From Chenggangzhangella methanolivorans (GTDB lineage: Bacteria > Pseudomonadota > Alphaproteobacteria > Rhizobiales > Methylopilaceae), in assembly GCF_019797865.1 (NCBI RefSeq), contig NZ_CP081869.1:2691501-2755500 (forward strand): a stretch of DNA of 64,000 nucleotides, given 5' to 3'. The notes beneath the pieces were generated by a model, which was given only the letters and a program-made list of their open reading frames with translations, was not told the DNA's origin and did not search any database. Shown here piece by piece: positions 31,828 through 40,900 of the stretch; the first letter of the stretch is position 1, and every line of letters begins with the position of its first letter. The translations under genes were made by a program, and so were the position numbers.

Positions 31828-34023
31828 GTGGCGTATCGCACTCTACTCGCGCTGACTGCATCCGTTTCCATCGCCGCGCTGTCGGCGGGAGCCGCGCATG
31901 CGCAGGCCGCCGGCGGCACGCAGCTTGAGGAGATCACGGTCCAGGGCCAGAACCAGGGTCAGGCGACCGGACCGGGCGGCGGCGGGGCGCCGACGATCGA
32001 CGGCGCTCCGGGCGTCGCCACAAGCGACGGCTACGTGGCGAAGACCACGCGCAGCGGCACCAAGACCGACACGCCGATCCTCGAGGCGCCGGTGGTGATC
32101 AATTCGATCACCCAAAAGCAGTTGGAGGACCGCCAGCCCCAGAACCTCCAGGAAGCGCTCGCCTACACGCCCGGCGTCAAGGTCGGGGCGTTCGGCTTCG
32201 ACCCGCGCTATGACAGCTTCTTCATCCGCGGCGTCGACGTCACCTACACCGGCATCTTCCGCGACGGCCTCCGCCAGTTCAACGCGCCGAACGGCCTGTT
32301 CCGCCTGGAACCCTATGGCCTCGAGCAGATCTCGATCCTCAAGGGCCCGGCTTCGGCGATCTACGGCGCGAGCTCGTCGGCCGGCGTCGTCGACCTGATC
32401 TCGAAGCGTCCGACCGACTACAAGTTCGCCGAGGTCGAGGCGCAGACCGGCTCGTTCAACCGCGTGCAGGGCGCGTTCGACTTCGGCGGCCCGGTGAACG
32501 CCGACGGCTCGGTGATGTTCCGCCTCACGGGCCTCGGACGCAACGCCGGGACCGAGCTCGACGCCGTCAAGGACAACCGCGCCTTCATCGCGCCGGCTCT
32601 GACCTTCGAGCCGACCGACGCGACCAAGATCACGCTGCTCGGCGAATATATGGACGCCACGACCGGCGGCTCGGCGGCCTATCAGAACGACTACGACGCC
32701 AATTTCGTCACGCGCGGCGCGATCCGCACGCCGCTCGCCTCCGACGACTTCAACGACTTCCGCCAGAAGCAGGGCCGGATCGGCTACGAGTTCGAGCACC
32801 AGTTCAACGAGTTCGTCACGCTGCACCAGAACGTGCGCTACTCCGCGCTCTCGACCCGGCAGGAATACAACGGCACCCAGCCGGTCCCCGATCTCAACCT
32901 CACGCTGCGCGACACCGGCCTGCTGGTCGACGACGTCCAGGGCGTCGCCGCCGACACTTATCTGCTCACCAAGGTCGAGACCGGACCGGCCCGTCACAAG
33001 ATCCTGACGGGCTTCGACTACAGCTATCTGAAATACACCGAAAAGCAGGCGTTCGGGACCTTCACCGACCCCAACGACATCTCGAAGCCCGACTACGACG
33101 ACGCGGGCGCGTTCCCGGCCTACTACCATCAGACCCAGAAGCTGTTCGGCGTCTACGGCCAGGACGAGGTCGAGATCGACCGTTGGCGGCTCACCTTCGG
33201 CGGACGCTACGACTGGTTCGACAGCGACTTCCTGTCGAAGACCACCACGACCACGCCGCGCGACACGATCGAGCTGCAGAAGCAGGACGGCGGCAAGTTC
33301 ACCGGCCGCGTCGGCGTCAGCTACGTGACCGACTTCGGCCTGACGCCGTTCGCGGCCTACGGCACCTCGTTCGTGCCGAACCCCGGCACTGTGATCAACG
33401 GCAGCGTCACCAAGCCGACCGTCGGCGAGCAGGTCGAAGCCGGCGTGAAATACGCCCATCCCGGCACCAACTCGCTGATCACCGCTTCGGTGTTCAACCT
33501 CAAGCAGAAGGACGGCGTGGTCTACGCGGTCGTCAGCGGGCTGAACCAGCAGACCCAGCTCGACTTCCGCAACCGCGGCTTCGAGCTCGACGCGACCGGC
33601 GCCATGCAGAACGGGATCACGCTGCAGGCGGCCTACAGTTATATCGACACGGAGATTTCCAAGCCGGCCAGCCTCGACGGCAAGCAGATCACCGCGATCC
33701 CCCGCCATTCCTTCAAGGTCTGGGCGGGCTATGACGCCAAGTCCGGCCCGCTCAAGGGCCTGGGGCTCGGCGCGGGCGTGCGCTACGAAGGCGCGAGCTA
33801 TGGCGACAACACCAATCGCTCCCAGATCAAGAACGACGGGCGCGCCTTCATCGACGCCAAGGCGAGCTACGAGCTCGAGAATCTGAGCGCCGACCTCAAG
33901 GGTCTCAAGCTTCAGGTCAACGCCACAAACCTGCTGGACGACCGCAAGCAGTTCTGCTCGTCGGACTACTGCTACTTCGACCAGGGCCGTCAGGTCATCG
34001 CGAGCGTGCGGTACCGCTGGTGA
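31828..34023 (+). CDS. TonB-dependent ferric-siderophore receptor (FhuA/FpvA-like)
   Basis: The 731-residue outer-membrane receptor has a signal peptide (ending SAGAAHAQA). Its plug resembles TIGR01783-type siderophore receptors (QKQLEDRQPQNLQEALAYTPGV, DSFFIRGVDVTYTGIFRDGL, ILKGPASAIYGASSSAGVVDL). The barrel ends in VIASVRYRW with the terminal aromatic residue. The start is GTG 31828 after a GGGGG stretch; no in-frame ATG fits better. The siderophore is unknown. The stop codon overlaps the start of an MFS transporter gene. An Irr-like palindrome lies upstream. Confidence 0.93.
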   Translation: MAYRTLLALTASVSIAALSAGAAHAQAAGGTQLEEITVQGQNQGQATGPGGGGAPTIDGAPGVATSDGYVAKTTRSGTKTDTPILEAPVVINSITQKQLEDRQPQNLQEALAYTPGVKVGAFGFDPRYDSFFIRGVDVTYTGIFRDGLRQFNAPNGLFRLEPYGLEQISILKGPASAIYGASSSAGVVDLISKRPTDYKFAEVEAQTGSFNRVQGAFDFGGPVNADGSVMFRLTGLGRNAGTELDAVKDNRAFIAPALTFEPTDATKITLLGEYMDATTGGSAAYQNDYDANFVTRGAIRTPLASDDFNDFRQKQGRIGYEFEHQFNEFVTLHQNVRYSALSTRQEYNGTQPVPDLNLTLRDTGLLVDDVQGVAADTYLLTKVETGPARHKILTGFDYSYLKYTEKQAFGTFTDPNDISKPDYDDAGAFPAYYHQTQKLFGVYGQDEVEIDRWRLTFGGRYDWFDSDFLSKTTTTTPRDTIELQKQDGGKFTGRVGVSYVTDFGLTPFAAYGTSFVPNPGTVINGSVTKPTVGEQVEAGVKYAHPGTNSLITASVFNLKQKDGVVYAVVSGLNQQTQLDFRNRGFELDATGAMQNGITLQAAYSYIDTEISKPASLDGKQITAIPRHSFKVWAGYDAKSGPLKGLGLGAGVRYEGASYGDNTNRSQIKNDGRAFIDAKASYELENLSADLKGLKLQVNATNLLDDRKQFCSSDYCYFDQGRQVIASVRYRW

Positions 34024-35273
34024 GCCATCCGGCGGCTACGACCGAAGACGGCGCAGAGGCGGGGCGGGACGCCCGCCTGCCCTCGCCCGCCGCCGTCATC
34101 GTCGGGGTCGGCGGGCTCTATGTGGCGCAGTCGGTCATCGGCGGCGTCACGTTCCAGGGCCTGCCCGCCGTGCTGCGCCAGACGGGAGCGTCGCTCAACG
34201 ACATCGCCTTCATCCTGCTCACCGTTCTGCCCTGGTCGTTCAAATTTCTCTGGGCGCCCTGGATCGAGCGGATCCGCCTTCCGGCTTCGGGCGGCAACCG
34301 GTCTCGGCTCGTCGTCGGGGCCATCGGCGCGGTCGGCGTCGCCTCGCTCGTCGCCGCCGCGTTCACCGGCCCCACCATGCTCGGCGCAGTGACGACGGCG
34401 CTCGTGATCGGCGCGTTCGCCTCGGCCACCGTCGACATCGCCTGCGACGGCTATGCGGTCGAAAGCCTCGCCGAAAGGCACCGCGGCTGGGGCAACGCCG
34501 CGCAGGTCGCCGGCGCCTATCTCGGCTCCGCGATCGGCGGCGGCGCCTTCCTCATCCTCATCGACTACGTCGGCTGGCGCGACGCGACCCTCGTGATGGC
34601 GGGGGTGCTGGCGGCGCTCGGCCTGCCGTTCCTGCTCGGCCGCAGCCCGCTTCAACCGCACAGGGCCGGCGCCGACCGGCCCTCGCTCGGCGCGGCGCTG
34701 AAGCGGCCGGAGGTGCGGCGCGGCATCGCGCTCGTCGGGCTCTACGTGCTCGGCCAGAAGTGGGCCATGGTGCTGATCAGCCCCTTCCTGGTCGACGCGG
34801 GCTTGAGCCTCACCACCATCGGGCTCTTCAACGGTTTCATGGGCACCGCCTTCGGCGTGCTCGCCGCGCTGCTCGGCGGCTGGGCGACGCGCCGCTACGG
34901 CGCGGCTCCCGTCATGATGGCCTCGCTGCTGGCGCAGGTCGCCGCCACGGCGGGCTTCGCGCTCGCGGCGGCGCTCGCCTGGAAGTCGGTCTATGGGCTC
35001 GGCGCCCTGACCGTGCTGAATTCCGGCGTCATGGCGTTCGGCTTCGTGGCGCTCTATGCGGAGCTCATGGGCCGCGCCTCGCTCGACCAGGCGGGCGTCG
35101 ACTTCACGCTGTTCCAGTGCGGCGACGGGCTGGTGAGCCTAATCGGCTGGCAGCTCGTCGGCATGTTCGGCGACCGGCTGGGCTTCGTCTGGTGTTTTGG
35201 GCTTGCGGCCGCCATCGGGCTGGGGGCTGCGGCTGCGCTGCCGAGGCTGGCAAGGCCCTTGTCGCGGACTTGA
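34020..35273 (+). CDS. RhtX/FptX-type MFS siderophore transporter
   Basis: The 417-residue protein has about 12 transmembrane segments and the MFS layout. Recognisable elements include VLPWSFKFLWAPWIERIRLP after the second helices, the central loop near 200-225, and VDFTLFQCGDGLVSLIGWQL in the C-terminal half. RhtX and FptX import whole ferric siderophores across the inner membrane without an ABC transporter, which fits the receptor just upstream. The GTG start at 34020 overlaps the receptor stop (GTGA), implying one operon and coupled translation. It converges on ftsY across a palindromic repeat. Confidence 0.88.
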   Translation: MSHPAATTEDGAEAGRDARLPSPAAVIVGVGGLYVAQSVIGGVTFQGLPAVLRQTGASLNDIAFILLTVLPWSFKFLWAPWIERIRLPASGGNRSRLVVGAIGAVGVASLVAAAFTGPTMLGAVTTALVIGAFASATVDIACDGYAVESLAERHRGWGNAAQVAGAYLGSAIGGGAFLILIDYVGWRDATLVMAGVLAALGLPFLLGRSPLQPHRAGADRPSLGAALKRPEVRRGIALVGLYVLGQKWAMVLISPFLVDAGLSLTTIGLFNGFMGTAFGVLAALLGGWATRRYGAAPVMMASLLAQVAATAGFALAAALAWKSVYGLGALTVLNSGVMAFGFVALYAELMGRASLDQAGVDFTLFQCGDGLVSLIGWQLVGMFGDRLGFVWCFGLAAAIGLGAAAALPRLARPLSRT

Positions 35274-35375
35274 TCCGGGACCCAGAACCGTCGCGGCTTC
35301 TGAGAAAAATGCGACGGTCGCGGCCGCCTTTTGAACCGTCTCGGCTCTGGGTCCCGGATCAAGTCCGGGACAAGA
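35266..35375. repeat. Palindromic repeat between the MFS transporter and ftsY
   Basis: The arms GACTTGATCCGGGACCCAGA and TCTGGGTCCCGGATCAAGTC pair perfectly, with inner inverted copies of CGACGGTCGC-type sequence. It sits between convergent genes and overlaps the last bases of the transporter gene. Confidence 0.85.
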
Positions 35376-35381
35376 AGGCCG

Positions 35382-36320
35382 CTACTCCCTCGGCAATCCA
35401 ACGATCGCCCGCGCGAAGGCGTCCGGGTCGAACGGCTCGAGGTCGTCGAGCCCCTCGCCGACGCCGATGAAGTGCACCGGCAGCTTGAAGCGCTCGGCCA
35501 CCGCCACCAGAATGCCGCCGCGCGCGGTGCCGTCGAGCTTGGTCATCACGAGGCCGGTGATCCCCGCGACCTTGCCAAAGGCCTCCACCTGACCGATCGC
35601 GTTCTGGCCGGTGGTCGCGTCGAGCACCAGCACGCTGTCGTGCGGCGCCTCCGGGTCGAGCTTCTTCAGCACCCGCACGATCTTCTCGAGCTCGGCCATC
35701 AGCCCGGCCTTGTTCTGCAGCCGTCCGGCGGTGTCGACGATCAAGAGGTCGGCGTCCTCGGCCTTGGCCTTCTGCCAGGCCTCATAGACGAGCGCGGCGG
35801 CGTCGGCGCCGGTCTCCTTGGCGACGAAAATCGCGCCCGAACGCTGCGCCCAGACGCCAAGCTGCTCCACCGCCGCCGCGCGGAACGTGTCGCCCGCCGC
35901 GAGCACGATCTTGAGGCCGGCCGTCCGGAACGTCTCGGCGATCTTGCCGATCGTCGTGGTCTTGCCGGCGCCGTTGACCCCGACGACGAGCAGCACCGCG
36001 GGACGGGCGCTTTCCGGCGGATCGAACGGCCGCGCCACAGGCTCCAGCGCCTTGGCGACCTCCTGGGCCACGATCTGGCGGACGCTCTCGCCGTCGAGCG
36101 CCTTCGTGTGGCGCGCCCGGCCCACCGCCTCGACCACCCGCTCGGCCGTGGCGAGGCCGAGATCGGCCTGGATCAGCAGATCCTCGAGTTCGTCGAGCGT
36201 CGTGGCGTCGAACTTCTCCTTGGTGAAGAGCTCGGTGATGCCGCGTGTGAGCTGCGACGACGTCTTGGAGAGCCCGGCCTTGAGCCGCGCGAACCAGCCG
36301 GTTTCGGTCGTGTCGGTCAT
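35382..36320 (-). CDS. ftsY: Signal recognition particle receptor FtsY
   Basis: FtsY is the membrane-associated GTPase that docks SRP-ribosome complexes at the Sec translocon. The 312-residue protein has the N domain ([22 protein letters not shown]). The G domain follows, with P-loop [13 protein letters not shown] at 114-126, [20 protein letters not shown] and the [10 protein letters not shown] motif. It lacks the long acidic A domain of E. coli FtsY, as is usual in Alphaproteobacteria. It lies downstream of mtaB on the same strand, a common alphaproteobacterial neighbourhood. Confidence 0.97.
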   Translation of the reverse strand: MTDTTETGWFARLKAGLSKTSSQLTRGITELFTKEKFDATTLDELEDLLIQADLGLATAERVVEAVGRARHTKALDGESVRQIVAQEVAKALEPVARPFDPPESARPAVLLVVGVNGAGKTTTIGKIAETFRTAGLKIVLAAGDTFRAAAVEQLGVWAQRSGAIFVAKETGADAAALVYEAWQKAKAEDADLLIVDTAGRLQNKAGLMAELEKIVRVLKKLDPEAPHDSVLVLDATTGQNAIGQVEAFGKVAGITGLVMTKLDGTARGGILVAVAERFKLPVHFIGVGEGLDDLEPFDPDAFARAIVGLPRE

Positions 36321-36349
36321 CGGACTTTCGAATTGGATCGGCCGACTGC

Positions 36350-36478
36350 TTGCTTCGAGACGCGGCCTCGCGGCCGCTCCTCAGCATGAGGAGCGGGGAA
36401 GAGTCCATATCCGTTTCGATCCCGGCGCCGCTCCTCATGATGAGCCCGCGACAGCGGGCGTCTCGAAGCACGCAGTTC
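36350..36478. repeat. Palindromic repeat, GCTTCGAGACGC / CTCATGATGAG family
   Basis: Arms containing TTCGAGACGCGG and CGTCTCGAAG face each other around CCTCAGCATGAGG and CTCATGATGAG hairpins. The same family is at 43757-43885. The right arm overlaps the last codons and stop of mtaB. Confidence 0.8.
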
Positions 36479-37703
36479 CGGTCGTGAGCGCCCGCCCGTC
36501 ATGGCCGGAGATCTCGACGTGGACAGTCGCGCCCTTCGGCGTGTCGACGGGCAGGCGCACATGCGTGAAGTCGGCGGCGCGGCCGACGCCGCGGCCTTCG
36601 GACAAGACCTCGAGCGTGCGGCCCACATGGGCGTCGAGATGGCGGGCGAGCAGCGCCTCGCCGGTCTCGCGCAGGCGCGCGGCCCGCTCCTTCACCACCT
36701 CGCCGCGGACCTGCGGCATGCGCGCGGCCGGCGTTCCGGGGCGGGCGGAGAACGGAAACACATGCGCGTAGGCGATCCCCGCCTCGTCGAGCAGCGCCCG
36801 GGTGTTCTCGAACATCGCCTCGGTCTCGGTCGGGAAGCCCGCGATCACGTCGGCCCCGAAGGCGACGTCCGGCCGGGCTCTTCGCGCAGCCTCGACGAAT
36901 TGAAGGGCGTCGGCGCGCGAATGGCGGCGCTTCATGCGCTTCAGGATCATGTCGTCGCCGGATTGCAGCGAGAGATGCAGATGTGGCGCGAGCCGCTCCT
37001 CCTCCGCGAGCGTCCGCATCAGCGCGTCGTCGATTTCGACGGCGTCGAGAGAAGAAAGCCGCAGCCGCTTCAGCTCCGGGACCGCGCGCAGCACGTAAGC
37101 CACGAGATCGCCGAAGCGTGGGGCGCCGGGGAGATCCTGGCCCCATGAGGTGACGTCGACGCCCGTGAGCACGGCCTCCGCCGCGCCCTTCTCGACGACG
37201 CGGCGGATCTCGGCCACCACGATCTCCGCTGGCGTCGAGCGCGCCGCGCCGCGGCCGAAGGGAATGACGCAGAAGGTGCAGCGGTGGTCGCAGCCGGTCT
37301 GGACCTGCACGAAGGCCCGCGGCAGCAGCACGTCGGCCTCGGGCGGAGGCGGCGCGACGTCGCGGGCCTCGAACACGTCCGCCACAGCAAGAGGCGGCGC
37401 TTCTCTCGCCCACGTCTCCGGCCGCAGTTTCTCGGCGTTTCCGACGACGCGCGCCACCTCCGGCATGGCGGCGAAGCGCGCCGGCTCGATCTGCGCTGCG
37501 CATCCGGTGACGACGACCTCTGCGTCCGGCCGTTCACGCGCCGCGCGCCGCGCCGCCTGCCCGGCCTGCCGCACGGCTTCGGACGTCACCGCGCAAGAAT
37601 TGACGATCGTGACGTCGCGGCCGGCCCGGCCGGCGAGCGCGCGCACGCTCTCGCCGTCTAGGGCGTTCAGCCGGCAGCCGAAGGAGATGACGTCTACGCT
37701 CAA
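36435..37703 (-). CDS. mtaB: tRNA t6A37 methylthiotransferase MtaB
   Basis: MtaB is a radical-SAM enzyme that adds a methylthio group to t6A at position 37 of tRNA. The N-terminal UPF0004 domain has the cluster cysteines in ISFGCRLNALDGE, VNSCAVTSEA and VVTGCAAQIEP. The radical-SAM motif C-x3-C-x2-C is in GCDHRCTFCVIPFGRG. A C-terminal TRAM-like domain ends the protein. The TTG at 37703 starts right before the conserved VDVISFGCRLN and is preferred to another TTG at 37739; no ATG fits. The last residues and the stop are encoded by a palindromic repeat, so the natural C-terminus may have been replaced. Confidence 0.92.
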   Translation of the reverse strand: MSVDVISFGCRLNALDGESVRALAGRAGRDVTIVNSCAVTSEAVRQAGQAARRAARERPDAEVVVTGCAAQIEPARFAAMPEVARVVGNAEKLRPETWAREAPPLAVADVFEARDVAPPPPEADVLLPRAFVQVQTGCDHRCTFCVIPFGRGAARSTPAEIVVAEIRRVVEKGAAEAVLTGVDVTSWGQDLPGAPRFGDLVAYVLRAVPELKRLRLSSLDAVEIDDALMRTLAEEERLAPHLHLSLQSGDDMILKRMKRRHSRADALQFVEAARRARPDVAFGADVIAGFPTETEAMFENTRALLDEAGIAYAHVFPFSARPGTPAARMPQVRGEVVKERAARLRETGEALLARHLDAHVGRTLEVLSEGRGVGRAADFTHVRLPVDTPKGATVHVEISGHDGRALTTGTACFETPAVAGSS

Positions 37704-37754
37704 TGGGTCAGGTCGTTTCCAGTGGTTCGGCGGCAGCAACCGAGGGGCGACATG

Positions 37755-37905
37755 TCAGTCCCCCTCCCCCTTGTGGGGAGGGTTAGGGTGGGGGTGGCTC
37801 AGGATGGATCGTTGCAGATCAGCGTAGAGCTGCGTCACCCTTTGCGCCTCTTCCGGAGCCACCCCCACCCCCGACCCCTCCCCGCAAGGGGGAGGGGAGC
37901 AGGGA
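37755..37905. repeat. Palindromic repeat with CCCCTCCCCC / GGGGGAGGGG arms
   Basis: Two facing hairpins, CCCTCCCCCTTGTGGGGAGGG-like at the left and CCCTCCCCGCAAGGGGGAGGG-like at the right, flank about 80 bases with shared GGGTGGGGGTGGCTC / GAGCCACCCCCACCC arms. It lies between mtaB and the glutamate dehydrogenase gene. Confidence 0.8.
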
Positions 37906-37971
37906 GGCGCGTTTCGCGTTCTCTTGGCCGAGGATATGACTCAGAGCGGTCCCGAAGACCACCGGCCCCCG

Positions 37972-40900
37972 TCAGGCCGTCTCCCTCGCCAGGTCCGCCA
38001 GCAGGCTCGCGGCGACCGAGAGGCGGGCGAGCGTGAGACCTGATCCCGCGATCTCCTGCACGGCGCGGCGCACCCTTGCGGCGTCGGGCGAGGCGTCCGC
38101 CCAGGCCGTCACCGCCTCCATGCCGGCCGCGCCCGGCGAGGCGGCGAGGGCCGCCACCGCCATGGCTCTGGCCGCGACGCCCACCTGGTCGAGCGCTCGA
38201 TCCATCGCGATCCGGTCGTAATGGTCGGCCGCCGTCACCGACAGCGCCGCCTGAATCACCTTGCTGAGCTCGAAATGGTCGGCGACCGCGAACAGAGTTG
38301 CGGCCGCCTCGCCGATCGGGCGGCCGGTGCGCTCGCCGATCAGCACCGCGTCGCAGGCGCCCTCCATCGCGAGCAGCGCCGACATCTTGTAGGCGAGGCT
38401 TTCGGGCACGCCGTGCTTGGAAAACTCCTCGGCGCGCGCCGCTCGACGGGCCGCGACGTCCTCGCCGAGCGCCGCGTCGAGGCCCTCGCGGATCGCCGCG
38501 ACGCCCGGACGGAAGCGCTCGACCGCGGCCGAGATCCCGGCCGAGAAGTCGAGGTTGCGCAGGAACCAGACGATCCGGTGGATGAGGAGATCACGCACGC
38601 CGGCGTAGAGCTCCAGCTGCAGCTTGCCCGGGATCTTCGTGTCGAGCGCGTCGATCTCCTCATTCAGCGCGTCGAACTCGAAGGCGTCGCGCGCGACCGC
38701 ATAGGCGACCGCGATCCGGTCGGCGCTCGCGCCGGTCTGATCGGCGAGCCGCGTGACGAGGGCCGCGCCGCCGCGGTTGATCATGGCGTTGGCGAGCTTG
38801 GTCGCGACGATCTCGCGGCGAAGGCGATGGCCCTTGATCTCGCCCGCGAAGCGTTCGCGCATCAGCGTCGGGAAGTACGAGACGAGGTCGCGCTCCATGT
38901 AGGGATCGTCCGGCACGCCGCTTTCGAGCAGATCGTCGAACAGCGCGATCTTGGCCCAGGCGAGGATGACGGCGACCTCGGGCCGCGTCAGCGGATCGCC
39001 CGCGCGGGCGCGTTCGCCGAGCGTTGCGTCGTCTGGGAGCGTCTCGACGCCTCGGTCGAGCAGGCCGCGGCCTTCGAGCGTCTGCATCAGGCGCGACTGG
39101 AACCCCGCCTCCTCGACGCCGCCGCCGGTGGAGAGCGACAGCGCGAGCGTCTGGTCGTAGTTGTTGGCGAGCACCAATTCGGCGACCTCGTCGGTCATCG
39201 CGGCGAGGATCTCGTTGCGCTCCTCGAGCGCAAGCGCGCCGTCGCGAAGCGGGCCTGAGAACGCGATCTTGATGTTCACCTCGACGTCGGAGGTGTTCAC
39301 GCCCGCCGAGTTGTCGATCGCGTCGGTGTTGAGCTTGACCCCGTGGCGCCCGGCCTCGATGCGTCCCTTCTGGGTCGCGCCGAGATTGGCGCCCTCGCCG
39401 ATCACCTTCACGCGCAGCTCCGTCGCCGTGACGCGGATCGCGTCGTTCGAGCGGTCGCCGGCCTGCTCGTCGCTCTCGGTCGTCGCGCGGATGTAGGTGC
39501 CGATGCCGCCGAACCAGAGCAGGTCGGCCGGGCTCTTCAGGATCGCGCGCATCACCTCCTGCGGGGTGGCGGACGACTTCTCGAATCCGAGCGCCGCGCG
39601 GATCTCGGGCGAGAGCGGAATGGTCTTCAGCTGGCGCGAGAACACGCCGCCGCCGGCCGAGATCTTGGACTTGTCATAGTCGCCCCAGCTCGACCGGCCG
39701 AGCGCGAACACGCGCGCGCGCTCCTCGAACGAGGACGCCGGATCCGGGTTCGGATCGAGGAAGATGTCGCGGTGGTCGAAGGCCGCCACCAGCTTGATGG
39801 CGGGCGAGAGCAGCATGCCGTTGCCGAACACGTCGCCCGACATGTCGCCGACGCCCACCACCGTGAAGGGCGTGGTCTGGATGTCGACGTCCATCTCGCG
39901 GAAATGGCGCTTCACCGCCTCCCAGGCGCCGCGGGCGGTGATGCCCATGCCCTTGTGGTCGTAGCCCGCCGATCCGCCGGACGCGAAGGCGTCGCCGAGC
40001 CAGAAGTTGCGGCCTTCCGAGATCGCGTTGGCGGTGTCGGAGAAGGTCGCGGTGCCCTTGTCGGCGGCCACGACGAGATAGGGATCGTCCGGGTCGTGCC
40101 GCACCACCTCGAGCGGCGGGACGACGGCGTCGCGCTTCAGGTCGTCGGTGACGTCGAGCAGCGCGTTGATGAAGATCTTGTAGGCCTCCGTGCCTTCCGC
40201 GAACCAAGCCTCGCGGGGCCCGGCCGGAAGATGTTTCGGCACGAAGCCGCCCTTCGAGCCCACGGGAACGATGACCGCGTTCTTGACCTGCTGGGCCTTC
40301 ACGAGGCCGAGAACCTCGGTGCGGAAGTCCTGCGGGCGATCGGACCAGCGCAGGCCGCCGCGCGCCACCTTGCCGAAGCGCAGATGGACGCCCTCGACGC
40401 GCGGCGAATAGACGAAGATCTCGTAGAGCGGCTTGGGCGCGGGCAGTCCTTCGACCTTCCGGCTCTCCAGCTTGAACGCGAAGGTCTGCTTCACGCGGCC
40501 GTCGCGGCTGGTCTGGAAGAAGTTGGTGCGGATCGTGGAGCGCACGAGATTCATGAAGCGGCGGACGATCGTGTCCTCGTCGAGGCTGTCGACGGCCTGG
40601 AGGCCCTCTTCGATCTCGGCCGCGACGCCGGCTTCCGACTCCACCCTCGCCGCCTCTTCGCGCGGGTCGAAACGGGCGTAGAACAGCTCCACGAGCTTGG
40701 CCGCGAGGCCCGCATGGCGGGTCAGCGTCGCCCACATGTAGTCCTGGTCATACGGAACCCGCGCCTGGCGCAGGTAGCGCGAGAGCGCGCGCACCAGCGC
40801 GATGTCACGCCAGCCGAGCCCGGCCTCGAGCGCGAGCGCGTTGTAGCCGTCGCTTTCCGCCTCGCTGTTCAGCACCGCGATCAGAAGCGACTCCAGCCGA

